A stretch of DNA of 64,000 nt. Source: Macrothele yani (Eukaryota > Arthropoda > Arachnida > Araneae > Macrothelidae). Both the position numbers and the translations under genes were made by a program. The notes under the pieces were generated by a model. That model saw nothing but the letters and a program-made list of their open reading frames with translations. It made no database searches and was not told where the DNA came from. This document shows, one piece after another, positions 1 to 12,440 of this stretch. The stretch's first letter is position 1. Each line of letters opens with the position of its first letter. The stretch is from positions 28,239,001-28,303,000 of the forward strand of contig CM077011.1 of assembly GCA_039090855.1 (NCBI GenBank), in the 5' to 3' direction.

Positions 1-1
1 A

Positions 2-505
2 ATGGTCGATTCCTGGGCACGTTGGGATCCCAGGGAACGAGTCTGCCGATGCTGCTGCTATATATCTGCCTCCTCTTTGGTCCTCACACCCTTGCCACTG
101 TTTCACCGTGATTTTCGCTTTCTTGTTCACGATCATATCAGGCGAACGTGGCGGGGGCTGTGGGACCAACAGGTGGAGAATAAACTGCACCGTATAAAAC
201 CTAACCTTGGAGTCTGGAAATCATCGTGTCGCCGGAACCGTAGGGAAGAAGTTGTTCTTGCGCGTCTCCGCATTGGGCATTGTCGCTTCACGCATAGCTA
301 TTTGCTGTGTGGCAACACTGCCCCGGTGTGTGAGACGTGCGACTGTTTACTCACCGTCTCTCATGTTTTGTGCAGTTGTGTTCGTTTTTTCAGTCTCATC
401 TGCTGGACAAAGGTGCAGCTACGCTTCAAGAGCTTTTGGGCGACCACTGCGACACTTTCGCAGTATTTTCCTTTGAAACAGATTAACGTTTTAAAACTTA
501 TTTAA
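2..505 (+). pseudogene. 3' end of RNase H-bearing non-LTR retrotransposon ORF2
   Basis: The translated stretch matches the extreme C-terminus of the long ORF of Jockey/I-like non-LTR retrotransposons: a segment ending in DHIRRTWRGLWDQQ, then a conserved R-rich block, then a CCHC-like cysteine/histidine cluster of the form C-x2-C-x8-H-x4-C (VCETCDC...HVLCSC) that follows the RNase H domain. After the cluster the frame drifts: the neighbouring frame reads the expected ELLGDH-type tail, so at least one indel lies near position 400. The element enters from the left edge of the window, so its reverse transcriptase is outside. The family assignment rests on motif memory rather than a search. It is a dead copy. 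Confidence 0.75.
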
Positions 506-745
506 TAATAAAAAAAAAGGTTATAATAATTATAATAGTAAATTAATAAATTTATATATGAACCTAATTAACTAACTAGTCTTCACAACTTTCATCATTC
601 TCCTTTCTAACTTTTACCAAGCGTGTCTGCTCTTAATCATTTCACCCCGCTTTTAAAAATCTTTAACTGATAGTTCTGTGTCTGGTGCTCTTTGGCCAAG
701 CCTGGCCCTTGCGCCACTAAAATCAATTAACTAACTAACTAAGAT
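506..745 (+). mobile_element. 3' untranslated tail of the same non-LTR element
   Basis: The non-coding stretch after the stop is A-rich, then carries a block (about 650-720) ending in a gccactaaaatcaatt-type sequence followed by a short CTAA/ACTA tandem. A simple repetitive end of this sort is typical for non-LTR elements without a long poly(A). No ORF or other signal is seen. Confidence 0.5.
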
Positions 746-748
746 CCA

Positions 749-751
<3 letters not shown>

Positions 752-794
<43 letters not shown>
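752..794. repeat. (AT)n microsatellite
   Basis: About 43 bp of uninterrupted AT dinucleotide sits directly at the 3' end of the next RTE copy. The right flank of that copy (about 4313) is also (AT)n, so this stretch probably served as the RTE insertion target. Confidence 0.9.
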
Positions 795-796
<2 letters not shown>

Positions 797-2847
797 TCAT
801 CATTGTCAACCATTATCAATCACTGCTGGACGAAGGTCTCCCCAAGCCTCTTCCACAACGGTCTGTCTTGTGCCAGTCTCCTCCATGTTGCTCCCGCATA
901 CTTTCGAATTTCATTCACTCATCTACCATGTAGTCTTCTTCTGGGTCTTTTCCTGTCCCTTGGAATCCAGTCTAAAATTTCGACTGTCCATCCATGGTCT
1001 GTTCTCCTGGCAGTATGTCTAACCCATTGCCATTTCAGGGATTTTACTCTGATCATGATGTCTTCCATTCTTGTCATTTTTCTGATCCACGAGTTTCTCT
1101 TCTTATCTCTCCTGGTTACACCAGGCATGCACTTCTCCATGCTTCTTTGAGTTGTCTGCAGTCTTTGTATGTCTCTTTTAGGAAAAGTCCATGTCTCTGC
1201 ACCATACATAAGCACCGGAAGGATGCATTGATCAAACACTTTTCTTTTAAAACATAATGGCATATTGCTCTTGAAAATTATGCTGTTTCTTCCAAAAGCT
1301 CTCCAGGCAAGTTTTGTACGCCGATTCATTTCTTCATCAATGTGACCCTCACTTGATATCTGCTGTCCAAGATAAACGTACGTGTCTGTTATCTCCAGCT
1401 TTTCTCCATCAATCGATAAATCTTCATTTCTTGTAAAAGCATTGAACATCACTTTTGTCTTTGAAAGTTCATTTTTAATCCCACTGTTTTACTCTTATCA
1501 GCAAGTTTCTGGATCATATTCTGCAGCTCTGATGGGGTAGTTGCAAAAGTGACTATGTCATCAGCAAAATGAAGGGGAGTTAGGTAATCTCCATTAATCT
1601 TTATCCCTTTGTTTTCCCAGTTCAATGATTGAAAGACATTTTCCAATAATATGGCATTAAAGAGCTTGGGAGATATGGTGTCATCTTGTCTCACTCCCTT
1701 TCCAATTTTTATGTGTGTTGTATTTTCAAACAGCCGAATCTTTGCACTTGCATTTTCAATGATGTTATTAATAATATTAATGTATGCATCTTCAATACCA
1801 CAGGATTTCAAAGCCATTGTAACTGCTGACGGTTTCACCGAATCAAAGGCCTTTTCATAATCGATAAAAGCCATGCACAATGAAAGTTCATATTCCCTCG
1901 CTCTTTCAATTAGTTCTCTCAGTACATGGATATGATCTATAGCGCTGTAGCCACTCCTGAATCCAGCTTGTTTTCTCTGTTGAGCCATGTCCAGTGTTAC
2001 CTTCAAGCAGTGTGAAAGAACTTTAGTGAAGATTTTATAAACCACTGATAGGAGGCTGATAGGTCTGTAGTTCCTGAGGTCCTCAATGTCACCTTTTTTT
2101 ATGTAGCAGGATCATTGTAGCATTGTTCCAATCCTCAGGAATCTTCCCTTCATTAAGGCATCAAGTGAAAACTTGGGCGAGTACTGTTTCAATTTCTCCA
2201 CTTGCTTCTTGTATGATGTCTACAGTAATTCTATCTTCTCCTGGAGCTTTTCCCCATTTCATGTTCTTGATTGCATGTGCAACTTCTGCTGGGAGGACTG
2301 GAAGAACTCTGGTACTGGTACCTTTCATGATGTCTGGAGTACATGTATCATCCCTTTCATATAATTTGGAATAGAAATCTTTCACTCTTGTCAAAATGTC
2401 ACCTCTGTTTCTTGTTACAGAACCATCTTCTTTTCTTAGTGCCATAATCTGTTTTCTTCCCTTACTGAGACGTCCCTTTGCTATCTTTAGGCTTTGGTTG
2501 TTTTCAATTGCTTTCCTCACTAGTTCACAGTTGAATTTCCTTACGTTTTCAGTGATACTTTTTCGTACTGTCTTGCATAGCTCTATATATTCCACTTTGG
2601 AAGTCACATCTTCTTTAGTTGTCCTCATCTCTCTTCTTTTTTGCATCAACATTTTGGTTTTTCCTGATTTCACATGCAACTTGTTCTTAGACTCAGCTAA
2701 TTTTGTTGCTGTTTCCGTAAGAACTTTGGTTACTTTTTTGTTAACTTCAGAAATATCCACTTCTTCCGATGTTAGGCCTTCTAAAGCAGAGAATCTGTTC
2801 TTCAGTTCCAACTTGAAGGTAATATGGTGTTTTTTAAAGTTGGTTGT
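795..2847 (-). mobile_element. RTE-like non-LTR retrotransposon, copy A1 (5'-truncated, degraded)
   Basis: On the minus strand the copy encodes the reverse transcriptase and C-terminal part of the RTE family seen complete at 23059-26144. The 3' end (795) is a CATCAT triplet repeat. Coding fragments lie at 919-1452, 1449-2045 and 2161-2811, separated by frameshifts, including one in a T-run near 2095. Motifs seen are FIDYEKAFD, GVRQDDTISP (QG changed to QD) and FADD. In place of the catalytic context it carries extra residues around 1650 (an added ATA in the Asn/Leu region). Similarity stops at about 2847, inside the segment between endonuclease and RT, where it joins a second fragment (A2) rather than continuing. 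It is not functional. Confidence 0.85.
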
Positions 2848-4305
2848 CCCTTTGCTCTCTTCAGGCTTTGGTTGTTTTCAATTGCTTTTCTCAGTAGTTC
2901 ACAGTTGAATTTCCTTACAACTTCAGTGATACTTTTTCGAACAGTACGAAAAAGTATATGCAAGACAGTCCTGCTTGCCTTTATTATTTAAGTGAATATA
3001 TAGAGCAGAAAAGTTTTTTTCTGCTCTATATATTCCACTTTGGAAGTCACATCTCCTTTAGTTGTCCTCATCTCTCTTCTTTTTTGCATCAGAATTTTTT
3101 TTTTCTGGTAATTTGTTCATATGCAACTTGTTCTTAGTACCAGCTACTTTTGTTGCTGATTCCATAAGAGCCTTGGTTAGTTTTCTGTTAACTTCAGAGA
3201 TGTCCACTTCTTCCGACATTAGACCTACTAGAGCAGAGAATCTGTTCCTCAGTTCCAGTTTGAAGGTAATATGATGTTTTTTAAGGTTGGTCAGGTCAAT
3301 ACACTTTGTTTGTGTTATGAGCTTGCCATGCTCGAGTTTAGCATTGAGGTGCATCTTACATCCTACCATTCTATGGTCACTACCTGTGGTGAACTTGTTC
3401 AGCACAATGCAGTCTTCCTTGACAAATTTCTTGTTACACAAACTCTACGAAAGTATTTCCATGCTGGTTTCTATTGCTGTGACCGAATTTATCTACTGAA
3501 GTTTCATTCTGTTACTGTTGCCCTATTTTTGCATTGAAATCTCCCATAATTATCTTCAAGTACTGCTTACCTTTATTATTTAGATGACGAATTTCCTCAT
3601 AATATTATTCAATCTCTTCTTCAGGATGACTTGTGGTGGGTGCATAAGTTTGAATAATCTGAGCCTGATATCTTCTCGAGAGTTGGATAACGAGTCGTGC
3701 AACTCTTTCAGAGGAACTTTTAACTTCTACAACTTTATCCTTCAGTTTCTTGTTTATTATAAATCCAACACCACTAGTTCTGCCAGTATCCGTCCCACGA
3801 TAGTAGAAGTGATGTCCACATTTCAGTTCAGTGAGATCTTCTCCTTTTCTCCTTACCTCACTTAGCCCGACGATGTCCCACTTGATCTTTGGTAGTTCCT
3901 CTTCCAATTCAAGAAGCCTTGAATCAGAAGATAGGGAGCATCCATTGTAAGTAGCCAGGGTTAACATCAAATGGCTGCCTAGTCTGGTCCTCCAGTGATT
4001 CTTAGCGCCCTCTGCCTTCATGTTGCACTGGCCGCTGCTTTGGCCAGGTACATTCCAGCTGCCGGAGACTGAGGGCCAAGATTTAAGTTGTGGAGTTATT
4101 TTGGAGGGGTTCGGTCATAACTCACCATGCTGGCCAAGCGGATTGGTGAGTGTGGGATAGCATTTCCTCTTATCCTGATGGTATAGTTATACCACTATCG
4201 GCCTGTCGTCAGAGCCCCTTTAGTGGGAACAGGATGCTCCACGAGAAGGCGAGGTTGACATTTGTCAAGGAGAGGCTGTGATGTTGCGCATCACCTGAAC
4301 TTACA
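2848..4305 (-). mobile_element. RTE-like non-LTR retrotransposon, copy A2 (5' half: endonuclease and 5' UTR)
   Basis: Minus-strand fragments at 3058-3441 and 3605-4021 encode the AP-endonuclease half: ATYNG, LSEVRR, GVGFIINKK, YAPTTSH and GSDHRMV. The 5' UTR extends to about 4305 and matches the RTE copy at 9238-12440. It contains a palindromic rearrangement at 2928-3035 that is also in the copy at 18532-21298 and absent from the others. Part of the endonuclease (the DFNA to SEIDFI region) is deleted. Its 3' half is missing at the junction with A1, so A1 and A2 look like a recombinant of two copies rather than one insertion. Confidence 0.8.
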
Positions 4306-5024
4306 TTGCTTATATATATATATAACCTACAAAGCAGAAACTATAGCAAAAAACAACAAAGGGAAAATAAGCAAAAGCCAAGTACAAGGTTATGTAATAC
4401 TTTTTGAACTCTTGGGAGCAGAGATACATTTTCCTTACTCCCAGGAAGAACATTTTAGTACTTTGGTTTGCTCTGAAAACTCGTAGCGGTTTTTTCAGAG
4501 CATTAAATCTGTTGTTTGAAGTTTACTTTGAGAAACTTCACTGTTAACATCCTAGGAAGGTTCTAAAGTTGGCCGCTAGATGGCGCTGTGGTGGACTTGC
4601 CCCTGCAGTTAGTTTTTTCCACCCCAGAGGAGGTGAAGGGCAGCAGCACCTATGCACTTCTCAAGCATGGTAAGTCGTTTTTCTGTTTTATGTATGTTCC
4701 TTCTTTTAATTTAGCTTTTATTTTTTCTTGGAATTAATTTTTTTGAAGCTGCTTTACACTCTTAGAAAGTTGGTTATTAGCTTTGACGGTGCTTAAAGTT
4801 TTCCATCAAACTTCGGTAAGCGTTTTGTGTCCCTTTGTTGTTTTTGCAAAAGTTTGTTTCAAGTTCATTTTTCGTAGGTTTTGAGCCTTCCTGTGTTCTT
4901 ATGATTAGTACAATATTTTGTAAATATTTTAACTTGTACAAGCAAAGCACCACCTCACATGTAATTTCATCTTTTATTTTGTTTGTAAGTTGTTTTTATT
5001 TTTTAGGAATGTAATGAATTTTTT
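4306..5024. other. Intergenic/intronic stretch, no gene seen
   Basis: AT-rich DNA with a short (AT) run at about 4313 and T-rich tracts. One GC-richer patch (about 4565-4640) contains a ctagatggcgc motif. No coding signal, TIR pair or repeat shared elsewhere in the window was found. Confidence 0.5.
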
Positions 5025-6965
5025 GTGGAATAACTTTTTTTTTTTTTTACGGGTCTTTTAGAGGTTATTTTTAATGAAAGTTGGTTGTCAAATTTTCGAA
5101 CTAAAGCCTAGTTCGTCATCAGGACTATGTCACTGGAGTAGTTGCTGCCACTCAATTGGAAGAGACCATCCGCAATTATCGTTAATTGTGGTACTTCTTC
5201 TTCTTGCTATTTCGATCCCTTCTTCTAGTTTTCTCTTTACTAAGTTTGACTGGTGGGCGATTATTTTCACTGAGTCCCAATTTATGGAGTGTCCACTTGC
5301 TTGTACATGTCTGTCTAGCCCTGTTTTGTTCCCAATGTTCCTAATAGCTGCTTGGTGTTCTTTCATTCGGACCTTAATACTTCTCCCTGTTTCTCCTATA
5401 TAGCTGAGTCCGCAGTTACAGTCGATGCAGTAAATTACTCCTTCTTGCAATTGGATGTCCAATTCTTTCTGCTTTAAAGCTGGCAGGAATTTCTTTATTT
5501 TGTTATTAAGATCTGGAGCTAGCCTGATATTATATTTTGCTCCGATCCTTTTCAGTTTCTCGAAAAGTCCCTTGTGGTACGTAATTTTGCTGGTGAATTT
5601 GAAGTTGGTTTTTTTCCTGCTTCTTTTTTGGCACTTGTTTAAATATTTTCTCAACATATGGGGAGGGGTAATTGTTTTCTGCCAACATTTCCTTTAATTC
5701 TTCTTTGTGAAGATCTTTTTGAGAAGCTGAAGAGACCAGGATTTCAATTTTTTCCAAAAATTGTCTCGCTGTATTCGATTTAATATAATCAGGGTGGAAT
5801 GAGCAGAAGTCTAACATCTTCCCTGTGTTGGTGGGTTTTCTAAAAAGCTGAGTGAATATTTTCCCTTCTCTTGAGGTCAAGGTTAAATCCAGGTAATTGA
5901 TGCTATGGTCTTTTTCCTGTTCCAGGGTGTACTTCAAGGTATTCTCTAGTAAGTTAAATTCTTCCAGAATCTGAGAGGGTAGAGATTGGTCCACAGTATC
6001 TACTATAATTAGGACATCATCCATGTACCTTACATAGAGAGCAAACAAGGAGGGTTGTATAAGGATTTTTGCCTCTAGTTTACTTATATAATAATTTGCT
6101 AGCAGAGGTGCTAGTGGAGAACCCATTGCAAGTCCTGAAGTTTGCCTGTAATATTTCTTTCCAAACTGGAAGAAATTATTCTTGAAGGAAAATAGGAGCA
6201 GTTCATATATGCCAAGTAGTATTTCTCTATTGTGATTATGGAATACTATTTTTTCCGCATAGGTCATCTGCAATGAATTCCAGTAGGAGGTCCAGGTTAA
6301 TGTTGGTATACATAGAGACTATATCCAGGCTTGCCATTACTGGATGAATTAATTCTGGCAAGTTGTCCAGTTTTCTTTTTAGCTGCATGGAATTTTTTAG
6401 TAGGTAGGGAGGAGAAGGGAAAATATCTCTGAGGTGACCAAGCAAATAATAATTAATGTTGGAGAGTGGCGAATTTCTAGTGTCTATTATAGGTCTTATT
6501 GGATGGCCTTCTTTGTGAACTTTTATCGTACCATAGATCTGTGGAATTCTTGACTGAATTTTGGAGAAGTTTTTGAAGAGCTCATTAAGCTGTTTTTTAT
6601 TTCTTAAAGAGCTGATTAATTTCTTAAGATTTTTTACAGTTTGATCTATAGGATTACCATTGAGTTCTTCATAATAAGGCTTGCTCAATTCAGCTTCCAT
6701 TTTATTGTAATACTTCTCTTTTTCTACCAATACCAAAACTTTGCTCTTATCTGCTCTCAGTGCTACTACTTTATCATTGGCTTTGAATTTTTTAAGGTCA
6801 GTAATGGCACTTCTATTAAAATTGTAATCAACTTTTACTGGCTTTTTTACAAATTTTGAGACGCAGTCTGAGAATTCTTTCCTTAAAGTAACTGCTGTAT
6901 TTTCATCTTCTCTTTCTACCTTACTACAGATGCTTTCTAAATCAATCAGTATACGTTTTTATCAA
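5025..6965 (-). mobile_element. Penelope-like element, family PLE-1, copy a
   Basis: The minus-strand reading frame runs RT then GIY-YIG endonuclease, the signature order of Penelope-like elements. The N-terminal part (6965-6236) includes a KVHKEGHPIRPI motif. The RT core (6273-5530) has GLAMGSPLAPLLAN and the catalytic YMDDVLII. The C-terminal endonuclease (5657-5130) has CGLSYIGETGRS and a KEH motif, and ends WQQLLQ-stop. The pieces overlap in different frames, so two frameshifts (about 6250 and 5600) inactivate it. The 3' end carries a hammerhead-like core (5085-5125), and the terminal sequence is repeated in both orientations at 13733-13980. The upstream boundary is uncertain. Confidence 0.88.
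5085..5125 (-). ncRNA. Hammerhead-ribozyme-like core in PLE-1a 3' end
   Basis: On the minus strand a CTGATGA box (5122-5116) is followed by a 6-bp hairpin (GAACTA/TAGTTC, loop GGCTT) and a GAAA box (5097-5094). Penelope-like elements are known to carry hammerhead motifs in their terminal repeats. The extra C between CTGATGA and the stem is unusual, and stems I and III were not convincingly traced, so activity is not implied. Confidence 0.55.
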
Positions 6966-7916
6966 GTGTTGCAGAGGAAAGGTTGTAATTATATCCCTTA
7001 TTAATTTTTTTTTTGTTTATTATAAATGTACACTAAACTTAACTATATTTTCAATGTTTTCTTGTGTGTCTAGGGCATATAATTTGCTTCTCTGTGACTT
7101 GCAACCTAGAACTTTGGTTTTTAAACTTCACTTTTTTTTTTAAATTTTTTTGCTGTGGGTATTTACCTTGCCTTTCTGAGACATGCAACTCGATTATTTG
7201 GGTTCACTCTCAGGTTTTGCAACTGTACATTGTTCCTTGTGCACTTTTTTTTTCTTTTTCTTAAAATTGTTGCTTTGAATTTGCCTTTTTCAAAATTGTA
7301 AAGTTTCTCTTTTTGTTTAAAGGTATTATTTTTTTATATTATTTTTTACTGCTTTTCTTTTTATCTGGCAGGTTAAAAGTTTTAATTTTTTCTGTGACAA
7401 GCTAAAAGTTATCCTTTCTGTACCTTTCTTTGGTTAGGTTTTTTCTCGCTATTTTAATAGTAATCCCCCCCCCGGTTTTGCTATTTTTTGGGGTGCTCAG
7501 CTCTTTTCCATTTCTTTTTTGTTGTGTTATCTTGGTTGTTGTGTGGTCGGGCAATTTTTTTTAGTTTGCTGGGTTGGTTTTATTAGAAATCCCTTTTTAA
7601 TTTGACAATTTTCTCACTAAATTTAATCTGTCCTTATAGCAAACTAAATTAGCAGAAACCCACAATTCTCTGATCTCAGTAGATTAATGAGTGATTTTCT
7701 TAATGCTTGCCCTTGATGAAGCCATCAGAGAATTAGTCATTGATATGCTTCCCTGCGTTCTTCTGTTCGTTAGTTTTCCATCATTTGAAGCTTGCCTACT
7801 TTGGACGGTTGGAGATTGGTGGTTGTTGTTCTTCTGTTCATTCTTGGAATTTTTTGTTTTATTTTTTCTTTCTTTCAAAATTTGCTTCTTGGTTTTGCAT
7901 TTCTATATATATATAT
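6966..7916. other. T-rich non-coding stretch
   Basis: Very T-rich on the plus strand, with short G and C runs (ccccccccc at about 7466). Open frames here are hydrophobic products of T-rich codons and show no family motif. No repeat partner was found in the window. Confidence 0.5.
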
Positions 7917-8099
7917 TACTATGTTCAAAAAGTTCCGGAACTTTTTTAATATTTGCCAAATGTCAGTGAATTATGTCATTCCTTGCTGAGCAAGCGAAGA
8001 GCATCATGCAACCAACCAGCAAGAACCGGTTTGATCCAGATCCAACACGTACAGCATATGTGCTTAATTTGTGATTACAGGCATTCAAGGCTCTCCATC

Positions 8100-9177
8100 G
8101 CGAGGACAACTATGTCAAATTTTTAATAGTGTTCAAGTGTAAAATTTTGTGTTCTTCTCAGAAAATCTTTCGCTGAGACTTTTTAAATGATTAAGTCAGC
8201 GTACGGTGAGAGTGCAATGAGTCGAACTAGAGTTCAGGAGTGGCATCGATGATTCGAAAATGGGCGGCAGAGTATCGAGAATGATGAGAGGTCAGGATAA
8301 CCTTTCAACCTCCACAATGGATGAACAAATTGCCATTGTCAAAGGAATTGTGAAAAATGACTGTCGAAAAACTGTTGCAGTGATTGCAGAAGTTGCAGGC
8401 ATCTCAGTTGGAAGTTGCCATGCCATTTTAACAGAGAAACTGGGCATACTTCACGTGTGCCAACAAAGTGTTCCTACAAACCTGACACAAGAGAAAATGG
8501 ACGAGCGCATACAAGTTTGCGGGGATAACATCGATGCAGTGGATTCAGATCCCGATCTCTTAAATTGATAGATCACTGGCGATGAGACTTTGTGCTTTCT
8601 GTACTACCCGCAATGCAACCAACAGTCAAAAGTGTTGAAATCCCCGTCATCACCACAATCAAAAAAGTTCAAGGCTGACCGCTTCAAAGAAAAGGTCTTG
8701 TTAACAGTTTTCTTCGATTGCAAGGGGGTCATACATAAGGAATTCCATCAGCATGGTCGTACAGTCACTAAAGAAGAGTACGTCAACGACCTGAAACGTC
8801 TCCGAGAATCACCGAGACACAAGCGACCTGATCTTTGGAAGACCAACTCATGGGTGCTCCATCACGATAATGCGCAGGCTCACAGATCCCTCCTGGTGTC
8901 CGATTACCTGTCCAAACAATACATTCCCATTCTTCTACAACCAGCTTATTCCTCTGATCTCACCCCATGTGACCTTTTCCTTTTCCTTTTTCCCCTGATG
9001 AAGAATTTGCTTATGGGGTGACGCTTCTCAAGTTCCGAAGAAGTGCGACGAGCTGTGACGGAGGCACTGGAGGATGTGGCAAAAGAAGGTTTGCAATCTG
9101 CATTTAAATCTTTGTATGAGCGCTGGCAAAAATGCATAGTTGCACAGGGTAATTACTTTGAAGAAAACACCGCATAA
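8100..9177 (+). pseudogene. Mariner transposase (inactivated)
   Basis: The fragments encode a mariner transposase with an N-terminal helix-turn-helix region and a D,D34D catalytic domain. Recognisable motifs are ITGDET (first Asp, about 8578), HHDNAQAH (second Asp, about 8863-8886) and SSDLTPCDLF (third Asp, about 8953-8980), and the frame ends NYFEENTA-stop. The frame is broken by a stop after DPDLLN (about 8568), a stop or frameshift after 9020, and upstream stops near 8190 and 8250. The conserved Trp after GDET is replaced by Leu. It is a typical fossil mariner and lies in the same orientation as its TIRs. Confidence 0.9.
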
Positions 9178-9237
9178 ACAGGTATTATCTATACTCATTC
9201 TTTTTTAATATAAAAAGTTCCAGCACTTTTTGAATGT

Positions 9238-12200
9238 CATCATCATCATCATCATTGTCAACCATTATCAATCCACTGCTGGACGAAGGTCTCCCCAAGT
9301 TTCCTCCACAACGGTCTGTCTTGTGCCAGTCTCCTCCATGTCACTCCCGCATACTTTCGAATTTCATCCACCCATCTTCCATGTGGTCTTCTTCTGGGTC
9401 TTTTCCTGTCCCTTGGAATCCAATCTAAAATTTCGGCTGTCCATCGATGGTCTGTCCTTCTGGCAGTATGTCCAGCCCATTGCCATTTCAGGGATTTAAC
9501 TCTGATCATGATGTCTTCCACTCTTGTCATTTTTCGGATCCACATGTTTCTCTTATTATCTCTCCTGGTTACACCAAGCATGCACCTCTCCATACTGCTT
9601 TGAGTTGTCTGCAGCCTTTGTATGTCTCTTTTAGCTAAGGTCCACGTCTCTGCACCATACGTAAGCACTGGAAGGATGCATTGATCAAACACTTTTCTTT
9701 TAAGACATAATGGCATATTGCTCTTGAAAATTATCCTGTTTCTTCCAAAAGCTCTATAGGCAAGTTTTGTACGCCGATTAATTTCTTCTTCAATGTGACC
9801 CTCACTTGATATCTGCTGTCCAAGATAAACGTACGTGTCTGTTATCTCCAGCTTTTCTCCATCAATCGATAAATCTTCATTTCTTGTAAAAGCATTGTAC
9901 ATCACTTTTGTCTTCTGAAAGTTCATTTTTAATCCCACTTCTTTACTCATGTCAGCAAGTTCCTGGATCATACTCTGTAGCTCTGATGCGGTAGTTGCAA
10001 AAATGACTATGTCATCAGCAAAACGAAGGTGGGTTAGATAATCTCCATTAATCTTTATCCCTTTGTTTTCCCAGTTCAGTGATTGAAAGACATTTTCCAA
10101 TGTGGCATTAAAGAGCTTCGGAGATATGGTGTCACCTTGTCTCACTCCTTTTCCAATTTTTATGTGTGTTGTATTTTCAAACAGCCAAATCTTTGCACTT
10201 GCATTTTCATAGATGTTATTCATAATATTAATGTATGCATCTTCAATACCGCAGGATTTCAGAGCCATTGCAACTGCTGATGGTTTCACCGAATCAAAGG
10301 CTTTTTCATAATCGATAAAAGCCATGCACAATGGAAGTTCATATTCCCTCGCTCTTTCAATTAGTTCTCTCAGTACGTGGATATGATCTATTGTGCTGTA
10401 GCCACTCCTGAATCCAGCTTGTTCTCTCGGTTGAGCCATGTCCAGTGTCACCTTCAAGCGGTGTGAAAGAACTTTAGTGAAGATTTTATAAACCACTGAT
10501 AGGAGGCTGATAGGTCTGTAGTTCCCGAGATCCTCAATGTCACCTTTTTTATGTAGCAAGATCATTGTAGCGTTGTTCCAATCCTCAGGAATTTTCCCTT
10601 CATTAAGGTATTGAGTGAAAATTTGGGCGAGTACTGTTTCGATTTCTCCACTTGCTTCTTGTATGATGTCTACAGTAATTCCATCTTCTCCTGGAGCTTT
10701 TCCCCACTTCATGTTCTTGATGGCATGTGCAACTTCTGCTGGAAGGACTGGAAGAACTCTGGTACTGGTACCTTTCATGATGTCTTGAGTACATGTATCA
10801 TCCCTTTCATATAATTTGGAGTAGAAATCTTTCACTCTTGTCAAAATTTCGCCTCTATTTCTTGTTACAGAACCATCTTCTTTTCTCAGTGCCATAATCT
10901 GTTTTCTTCCCTTACTGAGATGTCCCTTTGCTATCTTTAGGCTTTGGTTGTTTTCAATTGCTTTCCTCACTAGTTCACAGTTGAATTTCCTTACGTCTTC
11001 AGTGATACTTATTCGTACTGTATTGCATAGCTCTATATATTCCACTTTGGAAGTCACATCTTCTTTAGTTGTCCTCATCACTCTTCTTTTTTGCATCAAC
11101 ATTTTGGGTTTTCCTGATAATTTGTTCACATGCAATTTGTTCTTAGACCCAGCTAATTTTGTTGCTGTTTCCATAAGAGCTGTGGTTACTTTTCTGTTAA
11201 CTTCAGAAATATCCACTTCTTCCGATGTTAGGCCTTCTAAAGCAGAGAACCTGTTCTTCAGTTCCAATTTGAAGGTATTATGGTGTTTTTAAGGTTGGTT
11301 ATGTCAATACATTTTGTTTGTCTTATGAGCTTGCTACGTTCGAGTTTAGTGTTGAGGTGCATATTACATCTCACCAATCTATGGTCACTGCCTGTGTTGA
11401 ACTTGTTTAGCACACTGCAGTCTTCTATGACGAATTTTTTGTTACACATAATAAAATCAATTTCACTTGTCATCCCATTTGGATGTCTCCATGTCCATTT
11501 CCTGTGTGGCTTTTTCTTGAAAAAGGAGTTCAAGATGAAAAACCCTTCTGCCTCTGCAAACTCTACGAGAGTATTTCCACGCTGGTTTCTGTTGCCGTGA
11601 CCGAATTTACCTACTGAAGTTTCATTCTGTTGCCGTTGCCCTATTTTTGCATTGAAATCTCCCATAATTATCTTCAAGTTCTGCTTACCTTTATTATTTA
11701 GATCACGAATTTCCTCATAAAATTCTTCAATTTCTTCTTCAGCATGACTTGTGGTGGGTGCATAAGTTTGAATAATCTGAGCCTGTTATCTTCTCGAGAG
11801 TTGGATAACGAGTCGTGCAGCTCTGTCAGAGGAACTTTCAACTTTTACAACTTTATCCTTCAGTTTCTTGTTTATTATAAATCCAACACCACTAGTTCTG
11901 CCAGTATCTGTCCCACAATAGTAGAAGAGATGTCAACTTTTCAGTTCAATGAGATCTTCTCCTTTTCTCCTTACCTCACTTAGCCCAACGATGTCCCACT
12001 TGATCCTTTGTAGTTCCTCTTCCAATTCAAGAAGCCTTGAATCAGAAGATAGGGAGCGTCCGTTATATGTAGCCAAGGTCAGCATCAGATGGCAGCCTAG
12101 TCTGGTCCTCCGGGGATTCTTAGCACCCTCTGCCTTCATGTCGCACTGGCCGCTGCCTTGGCCAGGTACATTCCAGCTGCCGGAGACTGAGGGCCAAGAT

Positions 12201-12440
12201 TTAGGTTGTATAGTCATTTTGGAGGGGTTTGGCCATAACTCACCACGCTGGCCAAGCGGGTTGGTGAGTGTGGGATAGCATTTCCTCTAATCCCGATGGT
12301 ATAGTTATACCGCTATTGGCGGTCGTCAGAGCCCCTTTAGTGGGAACAGGATGTACCACGAGAAGGCGGATTTGACATTTGTCAAGGAGAGGCTGTGATG
12401 TTACGCATCACCTGACCTTACATTTTTGAATGTAAGGTCA
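9238..12440 (-). mobile_element. RTE-like non-LTR retrotransposon, copy B (near full length)
   Basis: This 3.2-kb copy includes the 5' UTR (about 12218-12422) and the CATCAT 3' end at 9238. It is flanked by the 11-bp target duplication tttttgaatgt. The main frame (9258-11267) encodes the RT with FIDYEKAFD, GVRQGDTISP and FADDIVIFA, intact to the natural stop after QQWIDNG. Upstream fragments lie at 11258-11677 and 11933-12217. A one-base loss in a T-run near 11285 and a Gly-to-stop change after ELKS (about 11935) inactivate the endonuclease part. At the extreme 5' end the sequence folds back on itself (about 12413-12440) before the target duplication. Confidence 0.92.

Noticed and set aside
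919..1150. Plus-strand frames over the RTE copies (for example 803-1150, 994-1257)
   Set aside because: They are antisense shadows of the minus-strand reverse transcriptase and repeat in every RTE copy.
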